Shown: piece after piece, positions 22,820-30,686 of the stretch | Layout of the letters: each line of letters starts with the position of its first letter | Position numbering within the stretch: the first letter of the stretch is position 1 | From: Synechococcus sp. CS-1331 | GTDB lineage: Bacteria > Cyanobacteriota > Cyanobacteriia > PCC-6307 > Cyanobiaceae | Assembly (NCBI GenBank): GCA_025127975.1 | Contig: JAHLYQ010000025.1 | Coordinates: 62,001 to 126,000 of the forward strand | DNA length: 64,000 nt | Reading direction: 5' to 3' | Program-made: the position numbers and the translations under genes | The notes under the pieces: generated by a model | The model's database searches: none | The model's input: only the letters and a program-made list of their open reading frames with translations | Told to the model about the DNA's origin: nothing

Positions 22820-23932
22820 ATGACCGCCAGCGCCAGCGAATCCAACGTGATGGCAGCCACCCCCACAGGCCTGCCAGTAACGATCCTCACCGGCTTCCTG
22901 GGGGCGGGGAAAACCACCCTGCTCAACCACATCCTCAGCAACCAGCAGGGCCTGAAGACAGCCGTGCTGGTGAATGAATTTGGCGAGATCGGCATCGACA
23001 ACGACCTGATCGTCGCCACCGGTGAAGACATGGTCGAGCTGAGCAATGGGTGCATCTGCTGCTCGATCAACGGCGAGCTACTCGAGGCCGTCTATCGAAT
23101 CCTGGATCGCCCAGAGCCGGTCGACTATCTGGTGGTGGAAACCACCGGCCTGGCCGACCCCCTGCCGGTGGCCATGACCTTCCTGGGCAGCGACCTGCGC
23201 GATGCCACCCGGCTCGATTCGATCATCACCCTGGTGGATGCGGAAAACTTCAGCGCCGAGCTGCTGGAAGGAGAGGTGGCCCGAGCCCAGATCGTCTACA
23301 GCGACATGCTGCTGCTCAACAAGTGCGACCTGGTGAGCGAAGAGCGCCTGAGCGCCCTGGAGACCCAGCTGCGTGAAATCAAAACCGACGCCCGCATCCT
23401 CCGCTCGGTGAAGGGGGAGGTGCCCCTACCCCTGCTGCTGAGTGTGGGCCTGTTTGAAAGCGACAAGATCGTGGCCCAGCAGCTTTCCAGCCCCGAGCCG
23501 GAAGACCACAGCGCCTGCGATCACGACCACGATCACGACCATGACCACTGCGAGCACGAACATGAACACCATCACGAGCACGGGCCCAGCCATGAGCACG
23601 CCGCCCATCCCGACCACGCCGCGATAGAGGGCTACACCTCGCTGTCGTTTGCGGCCGCCGGTCCCTTTGCCCTGCGCAAATTCCAGAACTTCCTCGACAA
23701 TCAGTTGCCCGCTGAGGTGTTTCGCGCCAAGGGGATCCTCTGGTTCAACGAGAGCGAGCGGCGGCACGTGTTCCACCTGGCCGGCAAGCGCTTCTCAATC
23801 GACGACTCCAACTGGCCCGACGCCACCCGCAAGAACCAGATCGTGCTGATCGGCAAGAACCTCAACCACGACCAAATCCGCCGCCAGCTGCAGCTCTGCG
23901 TTGCCAAGGATGCCGGTAAGGGCTTCGCCTGA
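22820..23932 (+). CDS. COG0523 (CobW/ZNG1-like) GTPase metallochaperone with His-rich tract
   Basis: A 370-residue G3E GTPase: Walker A GFLGAGKTT (about residue 27), the metal-binding motif CICC (about 78-81), Walker B-like VVETTGLADPLPV, and the guanine motif NKCD. Between the GTPase and the C-terminal CobW_C domain lies a tract of nearly 35 residues dominated by His-Asp and His-Glu pairs (about 234-268). COG0523 proteins deliver metals to client enzymes; those in Zur regulons act in zinc supply under starvation. Here it follows znuA2 and a porin, so zinc delivery is the likely role rather than cobalamin synthesis. No cob genes are nearby. Confidence 0.9.
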   Translation: MTASASESNVMAATPTGLPVTILTGFLGAGKTTLLNHILSNQQGLKTAVLVNEFGEIGIDNDLIVATGEDMVELSNGCICCSINGELLEAVYRILDRPEPVDYLVVETTGLADPLPVAMTFLGSDLRDATRLDSIITLVDAENFSAELLEGEVARAQIVYSDMLLLNKCDLVSEERLSALETQLREIKTDARILRSVKGEVPLPLLLSVGLFESDKIVAQQLSSPEPEDHSACDHDHDHDHDHCEHEHEHHHEHGPSHEHAAHPDHAAIEGYTSLSFAAAGPFALRKFQNFLDNQLPAEVFRAKGILWFNESERRHVFHLAGKRFSIDDSNWPDATRKNQIVLIGKNLNHDQIRRQLQLCVAKDAGKGFA

Positions 23933-23981
23933 GCGGAAGCCGGCCAACCTGGCTAGGCTGCTGTTAGCAAATCTTGACGCT

Positions 23982-24125
23982 ATGGCCGAACTGATTCTCT
24001 GCTCTGGCGTGCTTGCCCTCTTCGGCCTGGCCTTGTGGCTCACCACAGACTCCGATGACGACAGCGGTGGCGGTGGCTTGATGCAGCCGGTTTTGGTGCC
24101 TGTGCCCGTGCGGCGCCACCACTAA
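23982..24125 (+). CDS. small single-helix membrane protein
   Basis: A 47-residue product from ATG 23982: one transmembrane helix (LILCSGVLALFGLALWL), an acidic/glycine turn (DSDDDSGGGG) and a basic tail ending RRHH. The tail could contact metal or phosphate; function unknown. Located 49 bases after the COG0523 stop on the same strand. Confidence 0.5.
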   Translation: MAELILCSGVLALFGLALWLTTDSDDDSGGGGLMQPVLVPVPVRRHH

Positions 24126-24141
24126 CCCTGGCTGAAACCTG

Positions 24142-24759
24142 CTAGTCCTCCAGGAAAGCTGGATCAAACAGCAGGCCCATCTGTTCATCACAGCTCAGCA
24201 AGGCCGATCTCTGACGCAACAGGGACATCATCCGCGTCACCGTTGAACGGGTCGAGCCCACCAGTTCAGAGAGTCGCTGGTGGGAGAGCGAAAAAGCAAG
24301 CCAGTACCCCCCAGATGTCCTGCGACCGTGGCGACATAGCAGGGCTTGAAACAGGGCCGCGAGTCGCGGCCCTGCTTGACGATGGCTTCGCACCCTTAAC
24401 AACACAGCCATCCAATCGCCGAGCAGATCCTCTGAAACCTGGAAGGAAGCTCCAGGATCCCGCCAGTTCACGGAAACATCGGTCAACGCCTCAAGGCAAG
24501 CAACACAACCCGCAGGGATCCGCACCAGCTGCAGATCACCGGGACCAACGAATCCGAGCGTGACTTCAGAGTCACAAATGCGGCAATAGCCATCCGCCAA
24601 TGAAAGCTGAAGCCATGACCCTGAGCTGGTTGACGCAAGCAGCACCGATTGACCGGCTTTGATCCGCACAACAATTCCCAGACACGGCGGCTGCCTTCCA
24701 ACAGCTACGGCCCATGATGAGATGGCAAATGCAGAAGCAAACGGGCCTGACGCCAGCAT
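24142..24759 (-). CDS. Crp/Fnr-family transcription regulator
   Basis: About 205 residues from ATG 24759. The N-terminal half fits a degenerate cyclic-nucleotide-type beta barrel (VRIKAGQSVLLA ... LTLGFVGPGDLQLVRI), the C-terminal half a winged helix-turn-helix with LSHQRLSELVGSTRSTVTRMMSLL. A longer frame to a TTG at 24867 exists but would overlap the divergent small exported protein, and the shorter form matches the length of the second Crp-like regulator at 30687-31283. Effector residues for cAMP binding are not recognisable. Its neighbour genes (porins, iron uptake) may be targets. Confidence 0.8.
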   Translation of the reverse strand: MLASGPFASAFAISSWAVAVGRQPPCLGIVVRIKAGQSVLLASTSSGSWLQLSLADGYCRICDSEVTLGFVGPGDLQLVRIPAGCVACLEALTDVSVNWRDPGASFQVSEDLLGDWMAVLLRVRSHRQAGPRLAALFQALLCRHGRRTSGGYWLAFSLSHQRLSELVGSTRSTVTRMMSLLRQRSALLSCDEQMGLLFDPAFLED

Positions 24760-24870
24760 CAAGGTGCTAAACCACGGCACGTGATTATTGCTACGCAGGC
24801 GAGCATCATCGGCGCCATCACGCGGTCTGTTTGCACTGAAAGTGGTTGAACGACAAAAGAGGCACAAGCC

Positions 24871-25020
24871 ATGGCTACCCGGGTTCTGATGGCAGCACTG
24901 TTGATCACAACAATCATGGGATCCCTGGCACCGTCCTTGTCATCGGCCTCCAAAAGCAATGGATCTAGTCCTGCGCAGGAGCAGCCTTTCGGCAGCCACA
25001 CCAGGACAAGTGACTTTTGA
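24871..25020 (+). CDS. candidate small exported protein
   Basis: A 49-residue frame from ATG 24871 with AGAGG at 24858-24862 (8-base spacing). It has a textbook signal peptide (MATRVLMAALLITTIMGS then LAPSLSSA) and a short Ser/Gln-rich mature part ending in RTSDF. It lies between the Crp-like regulator and the iron porin. No family is recognised; the signal peptide and ribosome-binding site are the support. Confidence 0.5.
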   Translation: MATRVLMAALLITTIMGSLAPSLSSASKSNGSSPAQEQPFGSHTRTSDF

Positions 25021-25068
25021 TACCCAGATTTGAATCAACACAAGTCTGCCGAGGCGTTCGCATCCAAT

Positions 25069-25116
25069 AGAAGTAGGCGCAGTTGATTCCCCCCCTTTGG
25101 GAATCCACCTACTTCT
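25069..25116 (+). promoter_or_regulatory. long two-part stem-loop in the porin leader
   Basis: Outer stem AGAAGTAGG (25069-25077) with CCTACTTCT (25108-25116), inner stem GATTCCC (25085-25091) with GGGAATC (25099-25105) and a 7-base loop. It ends 5 bases before the GAGGAG ribosome-binding site (25122-25127) of the porin at 25131. No T-run follows, so it is not a terminator; it may stabilise the mRNA or control translation. Confidence 0.6.
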
Positions 25117-25130
25117 GTTGTGAGGAGTTC

Positions 25131-26702
25131 ATGAATCAATTCCAGCGCATGCTGCTGGCACCTGCAGCCCTTGGCCTAATGCTGCCTGCCGTCATCGCCC
25201 CTGAAACCGCAGCCGCAGGCGAACTGGCGTCGCTGAATGGCAGCGAGGCCATCAACGACTACATGGAGCAGCAGGAAATCGACGAGCTCAAGGCCTGGCG
25301 ATCCAAAAACCAGGTGACCAGCGTCAACCAGTTCTCCGACCTACGGCCCAGCGACTGGGCCTATCAGGCTCTCTCCAACTTGGTGGAGAAGTACGGCTGC
25401 GTGGCCGGCTATCCCAATGGCACCTACAAAGGTGGCCAGGCCATGAGCCGTTTTGAGGCGGCCGCCCTGCTCAACGCCTGCCTCGATCGAGTCACCGAGG
25501 TGACCGATGAGCTGCAACGCCTGATGGACGAGTTCAAAAAAGAACTCGCCGTGCTCAAGGGTCGCGTAGATGGTCTCGAGGCCAAGGTGGGCACATTGGA
25601 GGCGCAGCAATTCTCCACTACCACCAAGCTCAAAGGTGAGGTGAACTTCATCCTCGGTGGTGTGCCTGATTACGACGGCAAGACCACCGGCAACCAGGAC
25701 CGCACCAGCTTCAACTACGACCTCCGTCTCAACCTCGATACCAGCTTCACCGGTAAGGATCTGCTGAAAACTGGCCTGCGCTCCGCCAATTTCACCGCCG
25801 CCAGCCCCTTCAACGCCAGCGACAGCCTCTTCAAACTAGATAAGGCCTCCAGCACGAATGCGGGCACTGGCGGCATCAATGGCCTCGACACCGTCACCAT
25901 CGATCGCCTCTATTACCAGTTCCCCGTCGGCAAGCAGTTCACCCTCACCGCCGGCGCGCTGATGCGCAACACCGAAACCCTTGCCTTCATTCCCACCGCC
26001 TACCGCTCCCAGCTGCTCGACTTCTTCTCCGTTGCCGGCACACCGGGCGTATACAACAAGGCAACCGGAGCTGGCTTTGGGGCGGTGTGGAAGCAATCCG
26101 TGGCCAAAGGTAAGGGCTTCTGGAATGCCTCCGTCAACTTCATCGCCCAGGACGGAGAACTCTCCACATCCGGCATCTTTGACAGCGCGGGCAAGCTAAA
26201 CACCACCGCCCAGCTCGGTTACAAGGGACCCAACTGGGGCGCAGCTGTTGCCTACCGCAACGGCACCACCGGCACCCGCACGATCAATGCCAACGGCACC
26301 GCCTTTAACGCGTTGGTGAATGACCAGAGCTCCAACAACTTCTCCATCGCCGGCTTCTGGCAACCACCCAACACCGGCATCATCCCCTCCATCAGCGCCA
26401 GCTACGGCTTCACCGATATCAGCGGGGGAAGCGGTGGCGCGGCCAACTCCAAGTCCTGGTCTGTTGCTCTGCAGTGGGACGATGCCTTTGTCAAGGGTAA
26501 TTCTGCCGGCATCGCCATCGGCCAGAACCCCAGTGCCGGCCCAGCCGTGGAGGATCCCCTCTCCCTGGAGCTGTTCTACAAGTTCCAGGTGACCGACAAC
26601 ATCTCGATCACGCCGGGGCTCTTCTACATCTCCAACAGCTCCAACCAGGTGGGCAACCAGGACCTCTGGGGCGGCCTGATTCAGACCCAGTTCAGGTTCT
26701 GA
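25131..26702 (+). CDS. iron-uptake-type SLH-OprB porin (SomA family)
   Basis: A 523-residue outer-membrane porin from ATG 25131 with a strong ribosome-binding site. Order: signal peptide ending near APETAAAGE, SLH domain at about 65-125 (FSDLRPSDWAYQAL, GCVAGYPNGTYKGGQAMSRFEAA), coiled coil (ELQRLMDEFKKELAVLKGRVDGLEAKVGTLE), then the barrel ending LIQTQFRF. This is the major porin type of marine and freshwater picocyanobacteria; cyanobacterial members conduct inorganic ions including iron. The 5' leader carries a long stem-loop and the gene is closed by a hairpin. futA follows 137 bases downstream. Confidence 0.9.
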   Translation: MNQFQRMLLAPAALGLMLPAVIAPETAAAGELASLNGSEAINDYMEQQEIDELKAWRSKNQVTSVNQFSDLRPSDWAYQALSNLVEKYGCVAGYPNGTYKGGQAMSRFEAAALLNACLDRVTEVTDELQRLMDEFKKELAVLKGRVDGLEAKVGTLEAQQFSTTTKLKGEVNFILGGVPDYDGKTTGNQDRTSFNYDLRLNLDTSFTGKDLLKTGLRSANFTAASPFNASDSLFKLDKASSTNAGTGGINGLDTVTIDRLYYQFPVGKQFTLTAGALMRNTETLAFIPTAYRSQLLDFFSVAGTPGVYNKATGAGFGAVWKQSVAKGKGFWNASVNFIAQDGELSTSGIFDSAGKLNTTAQLGYKGPNWGAAVAYRNGTTGTRTINANGTAFNALVNDQSSNNFSIAGFWQPPNTGIIPSISASYGFTDISGGSGGAANSKSWSVALQWDDAFVKGNSAGIAIGQNPSAGPAVEDPLSLELFYKFQVTDNISITPGLFYISNSSNQVGNQDLWGGLIQTQFRF

Positions 26703-26714
26703 GGGGGCAGCCAG

Positions 26715-26742
26715 CTTCGGCGTAGCAATTGTTACGCCGAAG
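26715..26742 (+). terminator. stem-loop after the iron porin
   Basis: CTTCGGCGTA (26715-26724) pairs perfectly with TACGCCGAAG (26733-26742) around an 8-base loop, 12 bases after the stop. Only a short T-stretch follows, so it may act as a partial terminator or 3' stabiliser. Confidence 0.6.
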
Positions 26743-26839
26743 ACTCCCTTTGATCACGCAGCTGCGGCCCAACAAATCCGTAGCTTGAAACCACTGCCTG
26801 CATACCTGGCGTAATTGGACGCCGATTTTCCATAACACC

Positions 26840-27886
26840 ATGAGACCCCTGTTTTTCCGCGATCTCAGCATTCCGATCGGCATGGGCGCCTTGGCCGCCA
26901 CCACCCTGGCTAGCGCCATTGGTGTAGCTAGCCTCGCCCAGGCTGGGCCCAAAGACGTCAACGTCTACTCCGGGCGCCACTACAACACCGACAAACAGCT
27001 CTACGCCGAGTTCACCCGTCGCACCGGCATCAGGGTCAATCTGCTGGAAGGAAAGGACGATGAATTGATCCAGCGTCTGCGCAGCGAAGGCAGCAAGAGC
27101 AAGGCCGACCTGCTGGTGCTGGTAGATGCCGCACGGGTCTACCGGGCCCAGGAGCTTGGCTTGTTCCAAACCATCCGCTCCGCCGAACTCAACAAGGACG
27201 TGCCTGCCAACCTGCGGGACCCGGCCGGCCGCTGGTTTGCGCTCACCCGCCGGGCACGGCCGGTGATGGTGAACCCAGCCCTGGTCAATCCCAAGTTGAT
27301 CCGCACCTACGCCGATCTCAGCCGCAGCGAACTCAAGGGCAAGCTCTGCCTGCGCAACCGGGCAAGTGTGTACAACCAATCACTCACAGCCGACGAACTG
27401 GTGCGGCGCGGCAAGCCAGCCACCCAGCAATGGATTAAGGGAATGGTAGCCAACGTCAAAGAGCCGCTGTTCACATCTGACACCCCGATGCTGCGCGCCG
27501 TCGGCCTGGGCCAATGTGGGGCGGCGATCGCGAACCAGTACTACCTGGCCCGCATGTTGCGGGGTGACAATAGGGCTGATCGCGCAGCGGCCGCCAAGGT
27601 GAAGGTGGTGTGGCCCAATCCCACCCACATCAACATCACCGCCGGGGGTGTGACCAACAGCGCCAGAAACCCTGAAGGTGCACGCAAGCTGCTGGAATTC
27701 CTCGCCTCGCCCAGCTCCGGCGAGGGCTATGCCTCGGCCAACGACGAGTATCCGCTCAAAGGCTGGGGCAACAATCCCACCCTGAAGGCCTTCGGCACGT
27801 TCAAGGCGTCATCAGTCTCGATGGAGCAATTGGGGAGGCGCAACCGCGAGGCGGTGGAGCTGATGGCACAAGCTGGCTGGAAATAG
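26840..27886 (+). CDS. futA: Fe(III) ABC transporter substrate-binding protein
   Basis: Periplasmic ferric-iron binder of 348 residues. The leader carries a hydrophobic stretch ending SLAQA; the mature protein starts VNVYSGRHYNTDKQLY, which holds the N-terminal His/Tyr ligands, and NQYYLARMLRG supplies the Tyr-Tyr pair of the FutA/IdiA/FbpA site. Length and fold order fit the family. It is 24 bases from the permease futB. Under iron limitation such genes are Fur-regulated, but no good Fur box was seen directly upstream. Confidence 0.92.
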   Translation: MRPLFFRDLSIPIGMGALAATTLASAIGVASLAQAGPKDVNVYSGRHYNTDKQLYAEFTRRTGIRVNLLEGKDDELIQRLRSEGSKSKADLLVLVDAARVYRAQELGLFQTIRSAELNKDVPANLRDPAGRWFALTRRARPVMVNPALVNPKLIRTYADLSRSELKGKLCLRNRASVYNQSLTADELVRRGKPATQQWIKGMVANVKEPLFTSDTPMLRAVGLGQCGAAIANQYYLARMLRGDNRADRAAAAKVKVVWPNPTHINITAGGVTNSARNPEGARKLLEFLASPSSGEGYASANDEYPLKGWGNNPTLKAFGTFKASSVSMEQLGRRNREAVELMAQAGWK

Positions 27887-27910
27887 GGCCTGGAGGCGAT
27901 TTCGATTTTG

Positions 27911-29461
27911 ATGCAGACGGCAGCTACCAGCCCTGCAGCCGCCAGTGCTCCACCGCCCCGCGCGAGCCGCTGGATTCTGGTGGGCGGGGTTGTGTTGGTG
28001 AGCCTGCTGGCCCTGGCCCCCCTGCTCAGCTTGCTGGGCGGTGCCCTCTTTGGCGAAGGGCCTGGCGGCCTAGCCCTGGGTGTCGATGGGGTTGAGCAGA
28101 TGCGAGGAACCCTGTTGCTCGTCGCCGGAGAAGGCTTTATCGGGGCCATTTTGGGCACGGCCATCGGCTGGCTCACGGCGGTCTGCCGCTTCCCTGGACG
28201 CCGCTGGCTGCGCATCGCCCAGTTGGTGCCTATGGCCTTTCCGGCCTACCTGTTAGCCGCCAGCCTGATCGACTGGGCCAGTTATCGGGGGCTCCGCATC
28301 CACGGCCTCGGCTGGGCCGTGCTGCTGCTCACCCTGGCCAACTACAGCTATGTCTTCTTGCTCAGCACCGAAAGCTTCTCCGTCAGTGGCCGGCGGCTGC
28401 TCGAGGCCAGTCGCAGCCTGGGTGTAGGGCCCTGGCCCAGCTTCTTTCGGGTGGCGCTACCCATCGCCCTGCCCTCTATCGGCGCTGGTGTGGCCCTCAG
28501 CGCCATGGAGGTGGTAAATGAATTGGGCGCCGTGCGCCTGCTGGGGGTGCCCAGCCTCTCGGCCGGAATCCTCGATCGCTGGCAGGTGGATGGCAACCCC
28601 CAGGGGGCGGCCCTGCTCTCCTTGGCGGCGCTGGCGATCGTCGCCCTGTTGATCACAGGCGAGCGGCTGCTCCGCCAGCGCAGCCGCCGCTGGAACCTCG
28701 AGGGCCGTGACGCTGCCGAACACGTTTGGCAGCTGCGGGGCTGGCGGGCCCTGTTGGCCCAGCTGGTGACGGCCCTGCCTCCGCTCTGCGCCCTGGCGAT
28801 CCCGGTGCTGTGGGTCCAGCAGGGCTGGCAAGCCCTGGCGGCAGAGTCGATCGGGGAACTAGCCCAGCTCGCCAGCCGCAGCCTCGGCTTGGCGCTGCTG
28901 GCGACAGGGCTCACCGGGATGGGCGCGCTGCTGCTGGCCATCTGTCGCCGCTGGAGCCCCCAACCCTTCGTGCAGCAGCTCAGCTTCCTAGCCGGCCTGG
29001 GCTACGCCATCCCCGGCAGCGTGCTGGCCCTGGGCCTGATTGTGCTGGGAGGACCGCTGGGGTTTAGTCCGGTGCTGCTGCTGCTGTGGGGCTACGGCGA
29101 CCGCTTCATGGCCGTTTCCAAACAGGGGCTTGATGCCGGCCTGGAGCGCATTCCTCCCAGCATCGACGAAACGGCCGCCAGCCTTGGCTGCAACTGGCAG
29201 GGGGTGCTCCGCCGCATTCACCTGCCGCTCCTGAGGGGCCCGCTGCTGGTGGGCAGCCTGCTGGTGTTTGTCGATGTGGTGAAGGAACTGCCGATCACGC
29301 TGGCCCTGCGTCCCTTCGACTTCGACACCCTGGCGGTGCGGGTGTTTCAGTACGCCAGCGATGAACGGGTGGGGGCAGCCATGGCCCCGGCGCTACTGAT
29401 CATGGCGCTTGGCTTGGTTGCAGCCCTCGCCCTGGTGCCGACGCTTGAGCGGCGGGACTGA
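27911..29461 (+). CDS. futB: Fe(III) ABC transporter permease
   Basis: A 516-residue fused double permease with about 12 transmembrane helices in two repeats. Each repeat has the EAA-type ATPase contact loop: EASRSLGVGPWPSFFRVALPIALP in the first and ETAASLGCNWQGVLRRIHLPLLRGP in the second. The FutB/SfuB type works with FutA and an ATPase FutC. ATG 27911 is preferred to the TTG codon directly before it. No FutC gene is found in this window, so the ATPase must be encoded elsewhere or shared. Confidence 0.92.
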   Translation: MQTAATSPAAASAPPPRASRWILVGGVVLVSLLALAPLLSLLGGALFGEGPGGLALGVDGVEQMRGTLLLVAGEGFIGAILGTAIGWLTAVCRFPGRRWLRIAQLVPMAFPAYLLAASLIDWASYRGLRIHGLGWAVLLLTLANYSYVFLLSTESFSVSGRRLLEASRSLGVGPWPSFFRVALPIALPSIGAGVALSAMEVVNELGAVRLLGVPSLSAGILDRWQVDGNPQGAALLSLAALAIVALLITGERLLRQRSRRWNLEGRDAAEHVWQLRGWRALLAQLVTALPPLCALAIPVLWVQQGWQALAAESIGELAQLASRSLGLALLATGLTGMGALLLAICRRWSPQPFVQQLSFLAGLGYAIPGSVLALGLIVLGGPLGFSPVLLLLWGYGDRFMAVSKQGLDAGLERIPPSIDETAASLGCNWQGVLRRIHLPLLRGPLLVGSLLVFVDVVKELPITLALRPFDFDTLAVRVFQYASDERVGAAMAPALLIMALGLVAALALVPTLERRD

Positions 29462-29497
29462 AGCCCAGACCCTCCAAATCCCTCGTCGTATCTACCC

Positions 29498-29638
29498 TTA
29501 ATCCCGGCCACAGCGGCACTTGCCGCCCTTCCACTTCGAGCATTTGCTTTGCTTGCACCCCTTGTGCTTGTCGGCGCTGGGTCCCCGCTTCCCCAGGGGG
29601 GGCGGGGTGTCATGACAGGGGCCAAGGGGTGCGGCCAT
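29498..29638 (-). CDS. candidate small Cys/Lys-rich protein
   Basis: A 46-residue minus-strand frame from ATG 29638, preceded by GAGG at 8-base spacing (29647-29650). The C-terminal half has Cys at 28, 33, 41 and 43 among Lys/Gly (KGCKQSKCSKWKGGKCRCG), one further Cys-His at residues 8-9. Closely spaced Cys suggest metal binding, as in metallothionein-like or zinc-ribbon peptides, but no family is recognised. It fills most of the 350-base gap between futB and ferritin, which otherwise holds no gene. Confidence 0.45.
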   Translation of the reverse strand: MAAPLGPCHDTPPPLGKRGPSADKHKGCKQSKCSKWKGGKCRCGRD

Positions 29639-29810
29639 GCTGGCAACCTCAATCGGAAGCTTGGGATTGGTTCCAGCCTATGGATCGCCCACCCCCCTTG
29701 GGCCAGCGTGATGCATCTTTGCGGCCCCTGTTACGGGCCGTTGTGCCATTTGTGACGTCAAGCAATCGGGAGGCCATCGCTACCGTCAGGCCAGTCGCAA
29801 CTTTGAGCCG

Positions 29811-30386
29811 ATGGAGCAATCCAACATCGCCACCCATGCAGTGGCCACCGGTCCGGCCGGCCGGGCCATGGCCCAACCGATGGACGCCAGCTTGCTGGAG
29901 GGATTGCAACAGCACCTCACTATGGAACGCCAGGCCAGTGCGACCTATTGGGCCATGGCGATCTGGTTTGGCGAGCGGGAGCTGCGGGGCTTCTGCGAAT
30001 ACCTCAAAGGGGAAGCCGGCAATGAGCAACAACATGCCGCCCAGCTGGCCGACTACCTGCTGGCCCGCGGCCAGACCGTATCTCTTGAGGCGTTAGCCGC
30101 GCCTCGGCAGCAATGGCGCAATGCCGAAGAGATCTTTGCTGCCATTTTCCAGTTGGAAGCCGACGTCACCAGCTCGTTGCAACAGCTCTACGTCATGGCG
30201 GAGCGGGCCTCAGATGTGCGCTCCACCGTGTTCCTCGATCCAATGGTGCAGGGTCAGATCGCTTCCGAACATGAGGCCGCCCACCTGCTCGGCCGGATCC
30301 GTTTTGCCCAGGCCAACCCTGCGGCCATGCTGGTGATCGATGGCGAACTGAGCGAGGGCAAACATGCCCCAGCTTCGCTGGCCTAA
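29811..30386 (+). CDS. ftn: ferritin (non-heme iron storage)
   Basis: A 191-residue four-helix ferritin. Ferroxidase-type ligands are placed as expected: Glu in LTMERQASATYWAMA, the E-x-x-H pair in GEAGNEQQHAAQLADYL, Glu in FQLEADVTSSLQQLY, and SEHEAAHLLGRI for the fourth helix. About 20 extra N-terminal residues precede the first helix. Oxidises and stores iron, balancing the FutAB uptake genes upstream. Ferritins of this kind are known from marine Synechococcus. Confidence 0.92.
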   Translation: MEQSNIATHAVATGPAGRAMAQPMDASLLEGLQQHLTMERQASATYWAMAIWFGERELRGFCEYLKGEAGNEQQHAAQLADYLLARGQTVSLEALAAPRQQWRNAEEIFAAIFQLEADVTSSLQQLYVMAERASDVRSTVFLDPMVQGQIASEHEAAHLLGRIRFAQANPAAMLVIDGELSEGKHAPASLA

Positions 30387-30387
30387 T

Positions 30388-30678
30388 TCAGCAGGCCAGG
30401 GGTCGGCGGGTCAGCTCATCGAGGAAGGCGACGGCAAGATTGTCCCGCACGGCCCTAGTGCGGGACAGCTGCTTGGCGCTGGCCTGGAGCTCCAGGCGGC
30501 GACCCTGCAGCAGCTGGAGCTCCTGCTGCAGGCGGCGCACCAAACCCTCCTCGCGGCAGCGGCCGATGTCAGCGACCACCTGCCGGGCGCGGCAACGTAA
30601 CCGCTCTGCTTCCCGGCAGAGGCTGGCGACCAGGCTCTCCGATGCTGGGGAGCTGCTTGGGGGGATCGGACTGGGCAT
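30388..30678 (-). CDS. small coiled-coil protein of unknown function
   Basis: A 96-residue, Arg/Leu/Gln-rich helical protein (REAERLRCRARQVVADIG, LVRRLQQELQLLQGRRLEL). The start is 8 bases downstream of the Crp-like regulator stop, so both are likely one transcript. Converges on ferritin with the stops one base apart. No family recognised. Confidence 0.55.
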   Translation of the reverse strand: MPSPIPPSSSPASESLVASLCREAERLRCRARQVVADIGRCREEGLVRRLQQELQLLQGRRLELQASAKQLSRTRAVRDNLAVAFLDELTRRPLAC

Positions 30679-30686
30679 GGCAGAAC

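Noticed and set aside
26807..26822. Small hairpin GGCGT-N6-ACGCC before futA
   Set aside because: Five-bp stem with a weak T-stretch; too short to call a terminator or riboswitch.
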